Position numbers and translations under genes: made by a program
Notes under the pieces: model-generated
What the model saw: the letters and a program-made list of their open reading frames with translations, nothing else
Told to the model about the DNA's origin: nothing
Databases searched by the model: none
Assembly (NCBI GenBank): GCA_015654715.1
Contig: JAATGK010000222.1
Location: 1-7,004, forward strand
Reading direction: 5' to 3'
DNA: 7,004 nt
Source of the DNA: Alphaproteobacteria bacterium
GTDB taxonomy: Bacteria; Pseudomonadota; Alphaproteobacteria; Micropepsales; Micropepsaceae
Shown here: piece after piece, positions 6,702 to 7,004 of the stretch
How positions within the stretch are numbered: position 1 is the stretch's first letter
How the letters are laid out: each line of letters begins with the position of its first letter

Positions 6702-7004
6702 GAGTGAGAAAAGCCGGCCGTTGCGGACCGAATCGCGGCCGTCGCGGAAGCACGCCCGACACGCGGCCTTTCGGTTGCCAATTTCCCGTACGGTTGACGG
6801 CCGCTTTGCTTGCCGGAATGGGCGCAAACGCCTGATCCGCCGCGCAATATTCATGCTGGAAGGCGCCCCCGTAACGCGTGCAACAGGGCGCCGACGGAAC
6901 AATCCGGCCCGGGCGTTCAAAGCCAATAAAAATCCTGCTCACCAGTTTTTGAGGCAGGCGTTCCCGTTCGCCCTGCCGGCTTTTCCGGCGTTTAGGTTCT
7001 GTCG
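6702..7004. other. Stretch without a supportable gene; inverted repeats at the right edge
   Basis: I can support no coding sequence here. A minus-strand frame from a GTG at 6942 to 6670 (90 codons) has no ribosome site, mixed third-position composition unlike the neighbouring genes, no recognisable domain, and would run across the candidate promoter. Near the right end GGCAGG-CG (6953-6960) can pair with CGCCCTGCC (6969-6977) with one bulge. An overlapping small stem, GCCGG (6975-6979) with CCGGC (6985-6989), shares bases with it, so the two exclude each other. Neither is followed by a T-run. GAAAAGCCGGC (6708-6718) is an exact inverted copy of GCCGGCTTTTC (6975-6985). The stretch may be the upstream region of a gene beyond 7004. 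Confidence 0.4.

Noticed and set aside
6670..6942. 90-codon minus-strand frame upstream of the radical SAM gene
   Set aside because: It has a GTG start without a ribosome site, weak codon bias, no domain, and it overlaps the candidate promoter.

Overview
The window is high-GC DNA, densely packed with short intergenic gaps. It looks like the chromosome of an alphaproteobacterium. The grounds are base composition, the type of class A penicillin-binding protein, and a compound palindrome with GTCATCCCGG / GCCGGGAT arms of a kind I associate with intergenic repeats in Rhizobiales and Rhodospirillales. That lineage call is an inference from sequence style; there is no rRNA gene here. There are no tRNAs, CRISPR arrays, transposases or phage genes.

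Layout from left to right. (1) 1-1574, minus: the N-terminal part (about 525 residues) of a bifunctional class A penicillin-binding protein whose C-terminus lies off the left edge. (2) 1649-2728, minus: a polytopic AbrB/'putative ammonia monooxygenase'-type membrane protein, 74 bases upstream of the PBP gene and possibly co-transcribed with it. (3) 2729-2929: a divergent intergenic region. (4) 2930-3493, plus: a GDT1/TMEM165 (UPF0016) cation transporter with both ExGD motifs. It is the only gene on the plus strand. (5) 3501-4061, minus: a DUF4337 membrane protein converging on the transporter with only 7 bases between the stop codons. (6) 4112-4561, minus: a short MgtC/SapB-family membrane protein, 50 bases upstream of the DUF4337 gene and probably in one transcript with it. 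(7) 4605-4754: a roughly 150-bp compound palindromic repeat, one end of which overlaps the predicted mgtC promoter. (8) 4762-6645, minus: a 627-residue B12-binding-type radical SAM protein with an unassigned C-terminal extension. (9) 6655-7004: a putative promoter followed by a stretch where I can support no gene.

Four of the six genes encode membrane proteins. Two of these (GDT1/TMEM165 and MgtC) belong to families tied to divalent-cation homeostasis, so the centre of the window may be a small cation or envelope-stress neighbourhood. No pathway links all the genes. The least explained items are the radical SAM protein, with its missing cobalamin histidine motif and extra C-terminal domain, and the composite repeat that appears to supply part of a promoter. 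I found no clearly new multi-gene system.
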